This document shows positions 13,214 through 22,338 of a DNA stretch of 45,462 bases, piece after piece. The stretch comes from an uncultured Collinsella sp. (GTDB lineage: Bacteria > Actinomycetota > Coriobacteriia > Coriobacteriales > Coriobacteriaceae), in contig CABRIC010000010.1 in the NCBI GenBank assembly GCA_902470905.1, forward strand, positions 1 to 45,462, given 5' to 3'. Under the pieces are notes generated by a model. That model was not told where the DNA came from and ran no database searches. It saw only the letters and a program-made list of their open reading frames with translations. The position numbers were made by a program, and so were the translations under genes. Each line of letters begins with the position of its first letter. The first letter of the stretch is position 1.

Positions 13214-15541
13214 ATGGCGGATTCTCAGATCCATGTCGCGCTGGCGGGTAACCCCAACTGCGGCAAGACCACGCTTTTCAACCTGATTACCGGCGCCAAC
13301 GGCTACGTTGGCAACTGGCCCGGCGTCACGGTTGAGAAAAAGGAAGCCAAGCTCCTAAGCGACAAGAACGTTACCATCACGGACCTCCCTGGCATCTACT
13401 CGCTTTCCCCCTACAGCCCCGAGGAGCAATGCTCGCGCGATTACCTCATGAGCGGCGAGCCCGATGTTGTCGTCCAGGTGGTCGACGCCACCAACCTCGA
13501 GCGTAACCTGTACCTGGCGCTTCAGGTTATCGAGACCGGCCTGCCCGTGGTCGTTGCCCTCAACATGGCCGACCTGGTCGAGAAGAACGGCGATAAGATC
13601 GACACGGACAAGCTTTCCAAGAAGCTCGGCTGCCCGGTCATGATGATCTCGGCTCTTAAGAACAAGGGCATCAAGGAGCTGTTCGAGCAGGTCAAGAAGT
13701 CCGCTGCTTCTAAGGGCCAGGTGCCGGAGCACAAGTTCGATTCCTCCATCGAGGACGTTCTGGACCACATCGAGAATAACCTGCCTGCGAGCGTTCCCGC
13801 CAACAAGCGCCGCTACTACGCGGTCAAACTGTTCGAGCGCGACGCGGACGCCTGCAAGCTCATCAACCTCACCAAGGAGAAGGCCGCTCGCGTGGAGCAG
13901 CTGGTCGCCCAGTGCGAGCAGGACTGCGACGACGACGCCGAGTCCATCATCACCGGCGAGCGTTACGGCGTGATTGCCCACATCATTGACGAGTGCCTCA
14001 CCAAGGCTCCGGCAAAGATGAGCACCTCCGAGAAGATCGACCGCGTGGTTACCAACCGTATCCTGGGCCTGCCGATCTTTGTGGTCATCATGTTCTGCGT
14101 GTACTACATCGCCGTTTCTACCTTGGGCGGCACGGTGACCGACTTCACCAACGACCAGCTCTTCGGTACCGACGGTTGGTATGTGCTCGGCCAGGGTCGC
14201 GACGCCTACGACGCGGCCGTCGAGGCTGCGGGTGACAATGCCGACCCGGTCGACCCGGCACAGTACGGCCCCTATGTCCCGGGTATCACCACCGTGGTGC
14301 ACGACGCCCTTGTGGCGGGCGGCACCGAGGACGGTGGCCTGGTCGATTCGCTGGTCTGCGACGGCATCGTCGGCGGCCTGGGCGCCATCTTCGGCTTCGT
14401 CCCGCAGATGTTCCTGCTGTTCGTTATGCTGTCCTTCTTGGAGGACTGCGGCTATATGGCCCGCGTCGCCTTCATCATGGACCGCGTGTTCCGCCGCTTT
14501 GGCCTGTCCGGTAAGTCCTTCATCCCCATGCTCGTGTCCTCGGGCTGCGGCGTCCCCGGCGTCATGGCTACCAAGACCATCGAGAACGAGAAGGACCGCC
14601 GCATGACGGTCATGACCACCACGTTCATTCCCTGTGGCGCTAAGCTGCCGATCATCGCCCTGCTCATGGGTTCCATCATCGGCGATTCTTCTACCACCGC
14701 CGCGTGGATCAGCCCGCTCTTCTACTTCCTGGGCGTCTTTGCCGTCATCGCCTCGGGCCTCATGCTCAAGAAGACCAAGCTCTTCGCCGGCCGCCCGACC
14801 CCGTTTGTCATGGAGCTCCCCGCTTACCACTTCCCGGCGATCCGCTCCTGGGCGCTGCACGTGTGGGAGCGCTGCTGGGCCTTTATCAAGAAGGCCGGCA
14901 CGATCATCTTCGCCTCTACCGTCGTGGTGTGGTTCCTCTCCAACTTTGGTAGCTACAACGGCTCCTTTGGCTTCCTGCCTGCGATGGACGGCATCCCCGA
15001 GGAGTTCATGGACTACTCCGTGCTCGCCATGCTGGGCAACCTGGTCGCTTGGATCTTCGCCCCGCTCGGCTTTAGCACCTGGCAGGCAACCGCGCTGACT
15101 GTCTCTGGCCTCGTCGCCAAGGAGAACGTTGTCGCCACCGCCGGCTCGCTGCTGTCCGTCGCCGACGCGGGCGAGACCGACCCGAGCCTGTGGACCGCGT
15201 TTGCCGGCATGTTCCCCACCATGGGCGCCTGCGTTGCCTTCGGCGCGTTCAATCTGCTGTGCGCTCCGTGCTTTGCCGCTATGGGTACCATCCGCAACCA
15301 GATGGACTCCGGCAAGTGGACCGCGATTGCCCTCGGCTACGAGTGCGTCTTCGCTTGGGTGATCGGCCTGTTCATCAACCAGTTCTATAACCTGCTTGTC
15401 CTTGGGCAGTTTGGCTTCTGGACGGTTGTGGCTATCGTGCTGCTGGTCGCGATGCTCTTCCAGATTTTCCGTCCTATGCCCAAGCACGCTTGGACCGACG
15501 AGGACGAGACCAACACTGCTTCCGCTGCAGTTTCCGCCTAA
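13214..15541 (+). CDS. feoB: Ferrous iron transporter FeoB
   Basis: FeoB is the GTPase-linked membrane channel for Fe2+. The 775-residue product starts with a G domain: G1 is GNPNCGKTT (residues 12-20), the switch I threonine lies in PGVTVEKKE, G3 is DLPG and G4 is NMAD. A guanine-dissociation-inhibitor-like helical region follows (about 165-270), then two Gate motifs, CGYMARVAF with SSGCGVPGVMATKTI and CGAKLPI, and the C-terminal membrane core ending in the NLLCAPCFAAMG segment. About 70 residues rich in Gly, Asp and Pro (about 315-385) sit between the first transmembrane helix and the first Gate, a larger loop than usual. The gene ends the feo transcript at the terminator 15571-15603. Confidence 0.96.
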   Translation: MADSQIHVALAGNPNCGKTTLFNLITGANGYVGNWPGVTVEKKEAKLLSDKNVTITDLPGIYSLSPYSPEEQCSRDYLMSGEPDVVVQVVDATNLERNLYLALQVIETGLPVVVALNMADLVEKNGDKIDTDKLSKKLGCPVMMISALKNKGIKELFEQVKKSAASKGQVPEHKFDSSIEDVLDHIENNLPASVPANKRRYYAVKLFERDADACKLINLTKEKAARVEQLVAQCEQDCDDDAESIITGERYGVIAHIIDECLTKAPAKMSTSEKIDRVVTNRILGLPIFVVIMFCVYYIAVSTLGGTVTDFTNDQLFGTDGWYVLGQGRDAYDAAVEAAGDNADPVDPAQYGPYVPGITTVVHDALVAGGTEDGGLVDSLVCDGIVGGLGAIFGFVPQMFLLFVMLSFLEDCGYMARVAFIMDRVFRRFGLSGKSFIPMLVSSGCGVPGVMATKTIENEKDRRMTVMTTTFIPCGAKLPIIALLMGSIIGDSSTTAAWISPLFYFLGVFAVIASGLMLKKTKLFAGRPTPFVMELPAYHFPAIRSWALHVWERCWAFIKKAGTIIFASTVVVWFLSNFGSYNGSFGFLPAMDGIPEEFMDYSVLAMLGNLVAWIFAPLGFSTWQATALTVSGLVAKENVVATAGSLLSVADAGETDPSLWTAFAGMFPTMGACVAFGAFNLLCAPCFAAMGTIRNQMDSGKWTAIALGYECVFAWVIGLFINQFYNLLVLGQFGFWTVVAIVLLVAMLFQIFRPMPKHAWTDEDETNTASAAVSA

Positions 15542-15570
15542 GTCCGAATAAGGATCAACCCCTTTCCACG

Positions 15571-15603
15571 AGCCCGGGTGTCTCAGTGACACTCGGGCTT
15601 TTT
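15571..15603 (+). terminator. Terminator of feoB
   Basis: AGCCCGGGTGTC (15571-15582) pairs with GACACTCGGGCT (15588-15599), with G-U pairs, followed by TTTT. Confidence 0.88.
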
Positions 15604-15611
15604 GACGCAAT

Positions 15612-15696
15612 GGGGGGACAGATTGCTTTGCTCCAGAAGTATGATGTGGCGTTTCCGCAGATAAAACCGACCAAAATAAACCTGTCCCTATTTGGT
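15612..15696. repeat. GGGGACAG...CTGTCCC repeat remnant
   Basis: GGGACAG at 15615-15621 faces CTGTCCC at 15682-15688, and ACCAAAAT...ATTTGGT brackets the right end. It shares the GGGACAG signature with the palindrome at 12359-12391 but has a long interior. Confidence 0.4.
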
Positions 15697-15746
15697 AGGT
15701 GGAGAATGGGGTAAAGTAAGTGATGGTTAACTAGAGGAGGCTTGCT

Positions 15747-15947
15747 ATGGCACCTATCGATATTGTTGTACTGGCTGTTATCGGCGTTGCGTTTGTCGCC
15801 GTGTGCGTGCGCATCTACCGCAAGGGCACCTGCGCCGACTGCGCTCAGGGTGGCGTTTGCACGGGGCATTGCTCCAACAAAAAGACGTGCGCTGCACTTA
15901 AGGGCGTAGACAAAATCGCCGAAGACTTGGGTCGCGGTATCAAATAA
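15747..15947 (+). CDS. FeoB-associated Cys-rich small membrane protein
   Basis: The 66-residue protein has one N-terminal transmembrane helix (residues about 4-24, IDIVVLAVIGVAFVAVCVRI) followed by a short cytoplasmic tail with a cysteine cluster (CADC, GVC, GHC, KKTC). Small proteins of this build are often found next to feoB and are annotated as FeoB-associated Cys-rich membrane proteins; the function is not settled, with iron delivery or channel assembly as proposals. It has its own AGAGGAGG box and lies 205 bp after feoB, beyond a terminator, so it may have its own promoter. Confidence 0.82.
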   Translation: MAPIDIVVLAVIGVAFVAVCVRIYRKGTCADCAQGGVCTGHCSNKKTCAALKGVDKIAEDLGRGIK

Positions 15948-15960
15948 GGTCCGGACATCC

Positions 15961-15996
15961 AAGCGCTCCGCGGGCATCCGTTCGCGGGGCGCTTTG
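15961..15996 (+). terminator. Terminator after the Cys-rich protein gene
   Basis: AAGCGCTCCGCG (15961-15972) pairs with CGCGGGGCGCTT (15983-15994), then TTGT. The T-run is weak. Confidence 0.7.
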
Positions 15997-16091
15997 TGCA
16001 TTTGAGGGAGAGCACGGCGAGTCGAAGAGTATTTTTGGGGTATCGTTAACTGGACTATTAATTGGCAACTTATCTATAACGGAGTAACCGC

Positions 16092-17171
16092 ATGAGCGCT
16101 CGCGTAACCATGAAGGACATAGCCGCCGAGCTTGGCGTTTCCATCAATACCGTGCACAAGGCTCTGACGGGAAAGGCCGGCGTGAGCGAATCCGTGCGCG
16201 CCAAGGTGAACGCTAAGGCCGAGGCCATGGGCTATCACCGCAACACAAGTGCCTCAAGCCTGCGCCGCAAGGATATCAATCTGGTGTTTTGCCTGCCCCG
16301 CGCATCGCGCGAAGGAGCGTACTTTTTCCGTTACCTGTGGGAAGGTTGCAATCGCTTTGAACAGGAGGTCATCGACCGGGGCATTACGGTTGAGCGCGTT
16401 GAATTTGGCGTGGGCGGCTACGCTGATGCACTCGAGCAAATCGACGAGCGTCTGCAGGTGGGCGAGAAGATTGATGGCTTGCTCGCCTATGCGCCGGGCG
16501 ACGATCGTGCGACTGAGCTTTTGGGGCAGATCGCCGAGGCGGGCGTGACGATTGAGCTTGTCGACGGCGACCGTCCGCATTTGAATCGTTTGGGTGCGAG
16601 CTTGGCCGATTATTCGACGGCAGGCAGCCTTATGGCCGAGCAGGCGGCAAACCTGGTCCATGCTTCTGGGGCCGACGCCCGCGTGCTCCTTTTGACAGGC
16701 GACCCATATACCGATTCGCACTATCTAACCGCCCGCGCCTTCCACAATTACCTGCGCGAACGTGATATTCCATGGCAGGTTGAGGATCTTGCAGGTGCCC
16801 ATGCGCAAGTCAAACAACTCGAGCATGAGCTCGAAAAGCGCTTGAGTGCGCCGGACGCCCCCGAACTTATCTGTAGCGTTTTTGCCGTTGGTTCCGAAGT
16901 GGTTGCCGACGCGCTCGTCTCGACCGGCAAGGCCGGTCGGGTCATGGTGATCGGCAACGACCTGTTTCCCGAAAGCGCCCTGGCCTTGCGCCGCGGTATC
17001 TTTACCAATATTGTCTATAAGGACCCGACGAGCCTGGCGTATCGCGGCGCCAAGACACTGGGCGATTATTTGCTGTGGGGAAGGACCCCGACGGAGCCCG
17101 TCCAGAAGGGCGCCGTCGAGATGGTATTTGCCAGCAATGTCGACCGCTACTGCGAACTTGCGGGTATTTAG
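16092..17171 (+). CDS. LacI-family regulator, probable uronate regulon repressor
   Basis: The 359-residue protein has a LacI-type helix-turn-helix at the N-terminus (residues 6-30, MKDIAAELGVSINTVHKAL) and a periplasmic-binding-like sensor domain (about 60-350). The usual VSR start of the recognition helix reads SINTVHKAL, a variant seen in a subgroup of the family. It lies directly upstream of uxaC and in the same direction, and the palindrome GGTGAACGTTCACC recurs before uxaC, the GPH symporter, GH105 and dhuD. It is therefore the best candidate for the repressor of the uronate regulon. The assignment rests on position and on the LacI-like symmetry of the site. The effector is presumably a uronate or KDG-like intermediate. 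Confidence 0.85.
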   Translation: MSARVTMKDIAAELGVSINTVHKALTGKAGVSESVRAKVNAKAEAMGYHRNTSASSLRRKDINLVFCLPRASREGAYFFRYLWEGCNRFEQEVIDRGITVERVEFGVGGYADALEQIDERLQVGEKIDGLLAYAPGDDRATELLGQIAEAGVTIELVDGDRPHLNRLGASLADYSTAGSLMAEQAANLVHASGADARVLLLTGDPYTDSHYLTARAFHNYLRERDIPWQVEDLAGAHAQVKQLEHELEKRLSAPDAPELICSVFAVGSEVVADALVSTGKAGRVMVIGNDLFPESALALRRGIFTNIVYKDPTSLAYRGAKTLGDYLLWGRTPTEPVQKGAVEMVFASNVDRYCELAGI

Positions 17172-17196
17172 CCGATTGAGCAGGTACCCCCTCTTG

Positions 17197-17395
17197 CGAC
17201 GTGCATTATTGGGAGTATTCAGCATTGGCATGCCCTGAATGAGGTGCAGAACGACTGTTTTAAGTGCCCCCGATGGCGTAATTTGCCATCGGGGGCACTT
17301 TTTATGCCGATCGGGCGCTATCTGCGTTCCAAATAGGACGCTGAGGATGGCGCACGGCGCGCTCCAATGCTGAATACTCCCAAAAATGTACGTCG
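17197..17395. repeat. 199-bp element bounded by 32-bp inverted repeats
   Basis: The left arm 17197-17228 and the inverted right arm 17364-17395 match at 30 of 32 positions (shared core GGGAGTATTCAGCATTGG). Weaker symmetry (CAGGTA / TACCTG) continues about 15 bp further out on both sides. The interior carries a perfect 16-bp hairpin with T-run (17262-17303). No gene is credible inside. It has the same overall build as the element at 11782-12004 but unrelated ends. Confidence 0.7.
17262..17303 (+). terminator. Terminator of the LacI regulator gene, inside the repeat element
   Basis: AAGTGCCCCCGATGGC (17262-17277) pairs perfectly with GCCATCGGGGGCACTT (17285-17300) and is followed by TTT. Confidence 0.9.
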
Positions 17396-17505
17396 GGACA
17401 TGACCTACCTGAGCAAAAGCGCTCAAGTTCGGTGTTCGGGGACGCCAACCGGTCCGCAATGCATGCAAGTCACAGCTCCGGCAACCGTTGAACGGGCAAA
17501 ACCTA

Positions 17506-17578
17506 CCGTTCACCCCATGGTTGTTAGGTGAACGTTCACCTTTTGAGTCGTAATGGATTAGTATGGTGAACGTTCACC
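17506..17578 (+). promoter_or_regulatory. uxaC promoter with two GGTGAACGTTCACC operators
   Basis: Perfect 14-bp palindromes GGTGAACGTTCACC lie at 17527-17540 and 17565-17578 (38 bp apart). The right half of the first gives a -35 element TTCACC (17535-17540); after an 18-bp spacer comes the -10 TAGTAT (17559-17564), and the second operator covers the expected transcription start. An A-rich stretch with CCGTTCA (17506-17512) lies 29 bp before the -35. Confidence 0.8.
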
Positions 17579-17631
17579 TAGAGGATGACGAGCGTATTGT
17601 GCGCCCGCTCCGCAAACAAAGGGGTTGTTTG

Positions 17632-19059
17632 ATGAAAAACTTCATGGACGATCAGGATTTCCTGCTGAGCACCAAGACCGGCGAGGAGCTGTTCCACAAC
17701 TTTGCCGAGGGCATGCCCATCGTCGACTACCACTGCCACATTTCTCCCAAGGAGATTTGGGAGGACAAGCGTTTCGAGAACATCACCGAGGTTTGGCTGG
17801 GCGGCGACCACTACAAGTGGCGCCTGATGCGTGCCAACGGCGTCGACGAGCGCTTTATCACTGGCGACGCCCCTGCTCGCGAGAAGTTCCAAAAGTGGGC
17901 CGAGACCCTGGGTCGCTGCGTCGGCAACCCCGTCTTTGAGTGGAGCCACCTGGAGCTTAAGCGCTACTTTGGCTACGAGGGCGTCCTCAACGGCAAGACT
18001 GCCCAGGAGGTTTGGGACCTTGCCAACGCCAAGCTCGCCGAGGCCAGTTTCACCTGCCGCAACCTGATCAAGCAGTCCAACGTCCGCATGATCTGCACTA
18101 CTGACGACCCCGCCGACAGCTTTGAGTGGCACAAGAAGATTGCCGCCGACGACAGCTTTGACGTTCAGGTCGTTCCCGCCATGCGCCCCGATGCCGCTTT
18201 GCGCATCGAGCGCGGCCAGGAGTTTGCCGACTACTGCAAGCACCTTTCCGAGGTTGCCGGCGTTGAGGTCAGCGACTTTGAGGGCATGAAGGCTGCCATT
18301 TCCAAGCGCTACGACGTTGCTCACGAGCTGGGCTGCCGCGCCTCCGACCACGCACTCGACTACGTTATGTACGTCCCGGCTACCGCCGACGAGATCGAGG
18401 CTATCTTTGCCAAGGGTCTGGCTGCCGAGCCGCTTACCGAGGAAGAGGTCCTCAAGTACAAGACTGCCTTTATGCAGTTCGTTGCCGGCGAGTATGTCCG
18501 TCTGGGCTGGGCCATGCAGCTGCACTTTGGCTGCAAGCGCGACAACAACCGCGCCATGTTCGCCAAGCTCGGTCCCGACACCGGCTACGACTGCATCTCC
18601 AACTACACGCCGTCCGACCAGCTCGCCGATTTCCTCAACTCCATCCAGGAGACCTGCGGCCTGCCCAAGACCATCCTGTACAGCCTGAACCCCATCGATA
18701 ACACCATGATCGATACCGTCATGGGCTGCTTCCAGGAGGCTCCGACCGCCGGTAAGATCCAGAACGGCTCCGCCTGGTGGTTCAACGACAACGAGGTCGG
18801 CATGCGCGAGCAACTCACGGCTCTGGCTAACGAGGGCGTGCTGGGCAACTTTGTGGGCATGCTTACCGACTCCCGCTCTTTCCTGTCCTATCCGCGCCAC
18901 GAGTACTTCCGTCGCGTGCTGTGCAGCGTGATCGGCGAGTGGGTCGAGCAGGGCAAGTACCCGGCCGACATGGAGCTGCTGGGCAGTATCGTGCGCGACA
19001 TCAGCTACAACAACGCGGTCCGCTACTTTGGCTTTGATTTGGACACCGTCGAGGCATAA
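17632..19059 (+). CDS. uxaC: Glucuronate/galacturonate isomerase UxaC
   Basis: UxaC isomerises D-galacturonate to D-tagaturonate (and D-glucuronate to D-fructuronate), the first step of hexuronate breakdown. The 475-residue product fits the family length. The amidohydrolase-like metal site appears as VDYHCHISPKEIW (His34 and His36), with further blocks WEDKRFENITEVWLGGDHYKW, ICTTDDPAD and MLTDSRSFLSYPRHEYFRR. The start at 17632 (MKNFMDDQDF) is chosen because AAAGGGG precedes it and the family begins there; an upstream in-frame start at 17563 would lie within the second operator. It is first in uxaC-uxaB-uxaA. Confidence 0.95.
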   Translation: MKNFMDDQDFLLSTKTGEELFHNFAEGMPIVDYHCHISPKEIWEDKRFENITEVWLGGDHYKWRLMRANGVDERFITGDAPAREKFQKWAETLGRCVGNPVFEWSHLELKRYFGYEGVLNGKTAQEVWDLANAKLAEASFTCRNLIKQSNVRMICTTDDPADSFEWHKKIAADDSFDVQVVPAMRPDAALRIERGQEFADYCKHLSEVAGVEVSDFEGMKAAISKRYDVAHELGCRASDHALDYVMYVPATADEIEAIFAKGLAAEPLTEEEVLKYKTAFMQFVAGEYVRLGWAMQLHFGCKRDNNRAMFAKLGPDTGYDCISNYTPSDQLADFLNSIQETCGLPKTILYSLNPIDNTMIDTVMGCFQEAPTAGKIQNGSAWWFNDNEVGMREQLTALANEGVLGNFVGMLTDSRSFLSYPRHEYFRRVLCSVIGEWVEQGKYPADMELLGSIVRDISYNNAVRYFGFDLDTVEA

Positions 19060-19084
19060 GCCTGCATCGAATCACATCGAACTC

Positions 19085-19118
19085 GGGAGCGCCGTTGCCA
19101 CACGCGGCGCCCCCGTTT
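19085..19118 (+). terminator. Attenuator-like hairpin between uxaC and uxaB
   Basis: GGGAGCGCCG (19085-19094) pairs with CGGCGCCCCC (19105-19114), one mismatch, followed by GTTTT. It probably lowers but does not stop read-through to uxaB, or protects the uxaC 3' end. Confidence 0.6.
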
Positions 19119-19155
19119 TGCTTGCACGCTAACAGCTATCTAAGGAGAGACACAG

Positions 19156-20670
19156 ATGGAGAACATCAGCTACGATGCGCTCGAGACGATCGGCTACAAG
19201 GGCTATTTGCTGCCCAAGGATGCTCCCGAGAAGGTTCTGCAGTTTGGCGAGGGCAATTTCCTGCGCGCCTTCGTCGACCGTTTCTTTGACATGGGCAACG
19301 AGGCCACCGGCTGGAACGGCAAGGTCGTCATGGTGCAGCCCATCAACGGTGCCTTTGGCTTTGCCGACGGTATCAATGCCCAGGACGACCTGTACACCGT
19401 GCTGGTGCGCGGCAAGGAGAACGGCAACACGGTTGACGAGTCCCGCGTGATCAGCGCCTGCAGCCGCTGCCTTAACCCGTATCGTGAGGACGACTACCGC
19501 GCCATGATGGAGGTCGCCGTCTCCGACGACCTAGAGATCATCGTCTCCAACACCACCGAGGCCGGTATCGCCTATGACCCGTCCTGCAAGGCCGACGACA
19601 TGCCACCCGCGAGCTTCCCCGCCAAGCTTGCCCAGGTGCTCCACACCCGCTGGGCTGCCGGTAAGCCGGGCGTCATCGTCCTCGCCTGCGAGCTCATCGA
19701 TCACAACGGCGAGGAGTTGCTGCGCATCATGAACCAGTATGTGAGCGACTGGGGCTGGGAGGACGAGTTTGCGCAGTGGATGGCTAACGACTGCACCGTC
19801 TGCACCACGCTCGTCGACACCATCGTCCCCGGCCGCATCCGCGATCCTAAGGAGGCCGCGGCGGTTGCCGAGCGTCTGGGCTACGAGGATCCCTTCCTGG
19901 CCGTGCGCGAGCCCTTCCAGATGTGGGGCATCCAGGGCGACGAGTCGCTTGCCGAGAAGCTTCCCTTTGTGAAGGCTGGTCTTCCGGGTGTCTTTGTGAC
20001 TCCCGACGTCACCCCGTACAAAAAGCGCAAGGTCCGCATCCTCAACGGTGCCCATACCGCCTTCGTTCCGGGTTCCTGGGTTGCCGGCTTTGATATCGTG
20101 CGCGACTGCATGCATGACGAGACCATTCGCGGCTTCATGAACACCATGCTCTACGACGAGGTCATTCCGACGCTTGCCGCCGACTTGGATGTCGAGGACT
20201 GCAAGGCCTTTGCCGCCGCCGTCGAAAACCGCTTCGACAACCCGTTTATTGATCATGCGCTGCTCTCCATCTGCCTCAACTCCACGGCTAAGTGGCGCGC
20301 TCGTGACCTGCCCACGCTCAAGGACTACGTTGCCGAGACCGGCAACCTGCCCAAGTGCCTGGCGACGAGCCTCGCTACGCTCATCTCCTTCTACACGCAG
20401 GAGCTCGTGTCCCGCGAGGGCGACGGCCTGCACCTGCGTCGCTCCGACGGCACCGAGTACACCGCTCAGGACGACGCCTTCGTGCTCGACTTCTACGCCG
20501 CCCATGCCGGCGCCGACGATGCCCAGCTGGTGCACGACGTGCTCACCAACGAGCAGATGTGGGGCGAGGACCTTACGCAGATCGCAGGTCTTGAGGAGTT
20601 TGTCGTCAGCGCGCTCGCTGTCGTGCGTGCCGAGGGCGCCAAGCAGGCCTTCGCCAACGCTCAGGCGTAA
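19156..20670 (+). CDS. uxaB: Tagaturonate reductase (altronate oxidoreductase) UxaB
   Basis: UxaB reduces D-tagaturonate to D-altronate with NADH. The 504-residue protein belongs to the long-chain mannitol dehydrogenase family: the N-terminal nucleotide-binding region contains QFGEGNFLRAFVDRFFD (about residues 30-46), and the catalytic K-x4-N-x2-H signature is Lys292, Asn297 and His300 in KVRILNGAH. It sits between uxaC and uxaA, the enzymes before and after it in the pathway, which favours UxaB over fructuronate reductase UxuB. An AAGGAGAGA box precedes the start. Confidence 0.93.
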   Translation: MENISYDALETIGYKGYLLPKDAPEKVLQFGEGNFLRAFVDRFFDMGNEATGWNGKVVMVQPINGAFGFADGINAQDDLYTVLVRGKENGNTVDESRVISACSRCLNPYREDDYRAMMEVAVSDDLEIIVSNTTEAGIAYDPSCKADDMPPASFPAKLAQVLHTRWAAGKPGVIVLACELIDHNGEELLRIMNQYVSDWGWEDEFAQWMANDCTVCTTLVDTIVPGRIRDPKEAAAVAERLGYEDPFLAVREPFQMWGIQGDESLAEKLPFVKAGLPGVFVTPDVTPYKKRKVRILNGAHTAFVPGSWVAGFDIVRDCMHDETIRGFMNTMLYDEVIPTLAADLDVEDCKAFAAAVENRFDNPFIDHALLSICLNSTAKWRARDLPTLKDYVAETGNLPKCLATSLATLISFYTQELVSREGDGLHLRRSDGTEYTAQDDAFVLDFYAAHAGADDAQLVHDVLTNEQMWGEDLTQIAGLEEFVVSALAVVRAEGAKQAFANAQA

Positions 20671-20751
20671 ATTTCCGGCGCAGACGCGGGCGCGGGACGG
20701 CGTGCCCGCGTCTCGACTTCTGCTCAACCTGTAGGGTTAGGACCATTTGTA

Positions 20752-22236
20752 ATGAATACTATCCAGATCAATCCGGCCGATAACGTGATCGTTGCGCTGT
20801 CGCCGCTTGCCAAGGGCACTGCCGTCGCGGTTCCCGGGGTGGGCGAGGTCGTGGCCGCAGAGGATATTCCGCAAGGCCACAAGATGGCTGTGCGCTCGAT
20901 TGCCGCCGGCGAGGACGTCATTAAGTACGGCCTTCCTATCGGTCATGTGACGGGCGATGTCCAGCCCGGTCAGTGGCTCCACACGCACAATGTGAAGACC
21001 AACCTTTCGGGCGAGGTCGAGTATACCTACAACCCCACACATCCGGTCGTTGAGCCGGTTGAGCCCGAGACCTTTATGGGGTTCCGCCGCGCCGACGGTC
21101 GTGCCGCGACGCGCAACGAGCTGTGGATCATCCCCACGGTCGGCTGTGTCAACGAAGTCGCCCGTGCCATGTGCGAGCAGGCCCAGGATCTGGTCGATGG
21201 CTCGCTGGAGGGCGTCTACTACTTCCCGCATCCGTTCGGTTGCTCGCAGACCGGCGCCGACCATGCCCAGACCCGTCGTCTGCTGGTGGCACTGTCGCGT
21301 CACGCAAATGCCGCGGGCGTGCTGTTCCTGTCGCTCGGTTGCGAGAACTGCACGCATCAGCAGGTGCTCGACGAGCTCGGTGACTTCGATCACGAGCGCG
21401 TTCGTTTTCTCACCTGCCAGGATGTAGCCGACGAGCAAATCGAGGGCCACAAGATTCTGGCCGAGCTGGCAGACCTGGCAAAGCAGTCCAAGCGCGAGCC
21501 CATTCCGGCCTCCGAGCTGGTCATTGGTCTTAAGTGTGGCGGCTCCGACGGTCTTTCGGGCATTACCGCCAACCCCACGATCGGTCGCGTGAGCGATATG
21601 GTCGTCGCCCGTGGCGGCACGTCGGTGCTTACCGAGGTGCCCGAGATGTTTGGCGCGGAGAGCATCCTGCTCGACCGTTGCGAGAACGAGCAGGTCTTTA
21701 ACGCTGCCTCCGACATGCTCAATGGATTTAAGGACTACTTTATTAGCCACGGCGAGGTCGTTTATGAGAACCCGAGTCCCGGCAACAAGGACGGCGGTAT
21801 TACCACGCTCGAGGACAAGAGCTGCGGCTGCGTGCAAAAGGGCGGATCTGCCCCCATCGTCGACGTGCTGCCGTATGCCGGCCAGGCAAATAAACACGGC
21901 CTGAACATGCTGTGCGGTCCGGGCAACGACATGGTATCCACCACGGCGTTGACGGCTGCCGGCTGCCACGTGATTCTGTTCTCGACCGGCCGCGGCACAC
22001 CGTTTGGCGCGCCGGCGCCTACCCTCAAGGTGTTCACCAATCAGCGTTTGTGCGACCACAAGGCCAACTGGATGGACTTTAACGCTGGCGTGATTGCCAC
22101 GGGTGAGCGCACGCTCGACGAGGCTGCCCACGATCTGTACCAGCTGGTGCTGGAGACGGCGAGCGGTAAGCTCACGAGTGCTGAGCGCCGTGGCTGTCAC
22201 GAGATCAGTATCTGGAAGGACGGCGTCTGCTTGTAG
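20752..22236 (+). CDS. uxaA: Altronate dehydratase UxaA
   Basis: UxaA dehydrates D-altronate to 2-keto-3-deoxy-D-gluconate. The 494-residue product is the long form that joins a small N-terminal SAF domain (residues about 1-95, AVRSIAAGEDVIKYGLPIGH) to the large catalytic domain (about 105-490). Conserved Cys residues lie in HPFGCSQTG, LGCENCTHQ, LKCGGSDG and KSCGCVQKGG, consistent with a metal-dependent lyase. It is the last gene of the uxa set and is followed by a strong terminator. Confidence 0.94.
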   Translation: MNTIQINPADNVIVALSPLAKGTAVAVPGVGEVVAAEDIPQGHKMAVRSIAAGEDVIKYGLPIGHVTGDVQPGQWLHTHNVKTNLSGEVEYTYNPTHPVVEPVEPETFMGFRRADGRAATRNELWIIPTVGCVNEVARAMCEQAQDLVDGSLEGVYYFPHPFGCSQTGADHAQTRRLLVALSRHANAAGVLFLSLGCENCTHQQVLDELGDFDHERVRFLTCQDVADEQIEGHKILAELADLAKQSKREPIPASELVIGLKCGGSDGLSGITANPTIGRVSDMVVARGGTSVLTEVPEMFGAESILLDRCENEQVFNAASDMLNGFKDYFISHGEVVYENPSPGNKDGGITTLEDKSCGCVQKGGSAPIVDVLPYAGQANKHGLNMLCGPGNDMVSTTALTAAGCHVILFSTGRGTPFGAPAPTLKVFTNQRLCDHKANWMDFNAGVIATGERTLDEAAHDLYQLVLETASGKLTSAERRGCHEISIWKDGVCL

Positions 22237-22270
22237 CGGCAAGTGCGCCCAAGCATAGCGAGATGTCATC

Positions 22271-22304
22271 GGCCCCATCGGGAGTGTTCCCGGCGGGGCC
22301 TTTT
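22271..22304 (+). terminator. Terminator of the uxa operon
   Basis: GGCCCCATCGGGA (22271-22283) pairs with TCCCGGCGGGGCC (22288-22300), followed by TTTT. Confidence 0.92.
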
Positions 22305-22338
22305 CGTTTCATGGTTAAGTGAATATGTTGGTATGTCT

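Noticed and set aside
13355..15610. Minus-strand frame of 751 residues opposite feoB
   Set aside because: It is an antisense shadow with Gly/Asp/Arg/His-rich low-complexity content.
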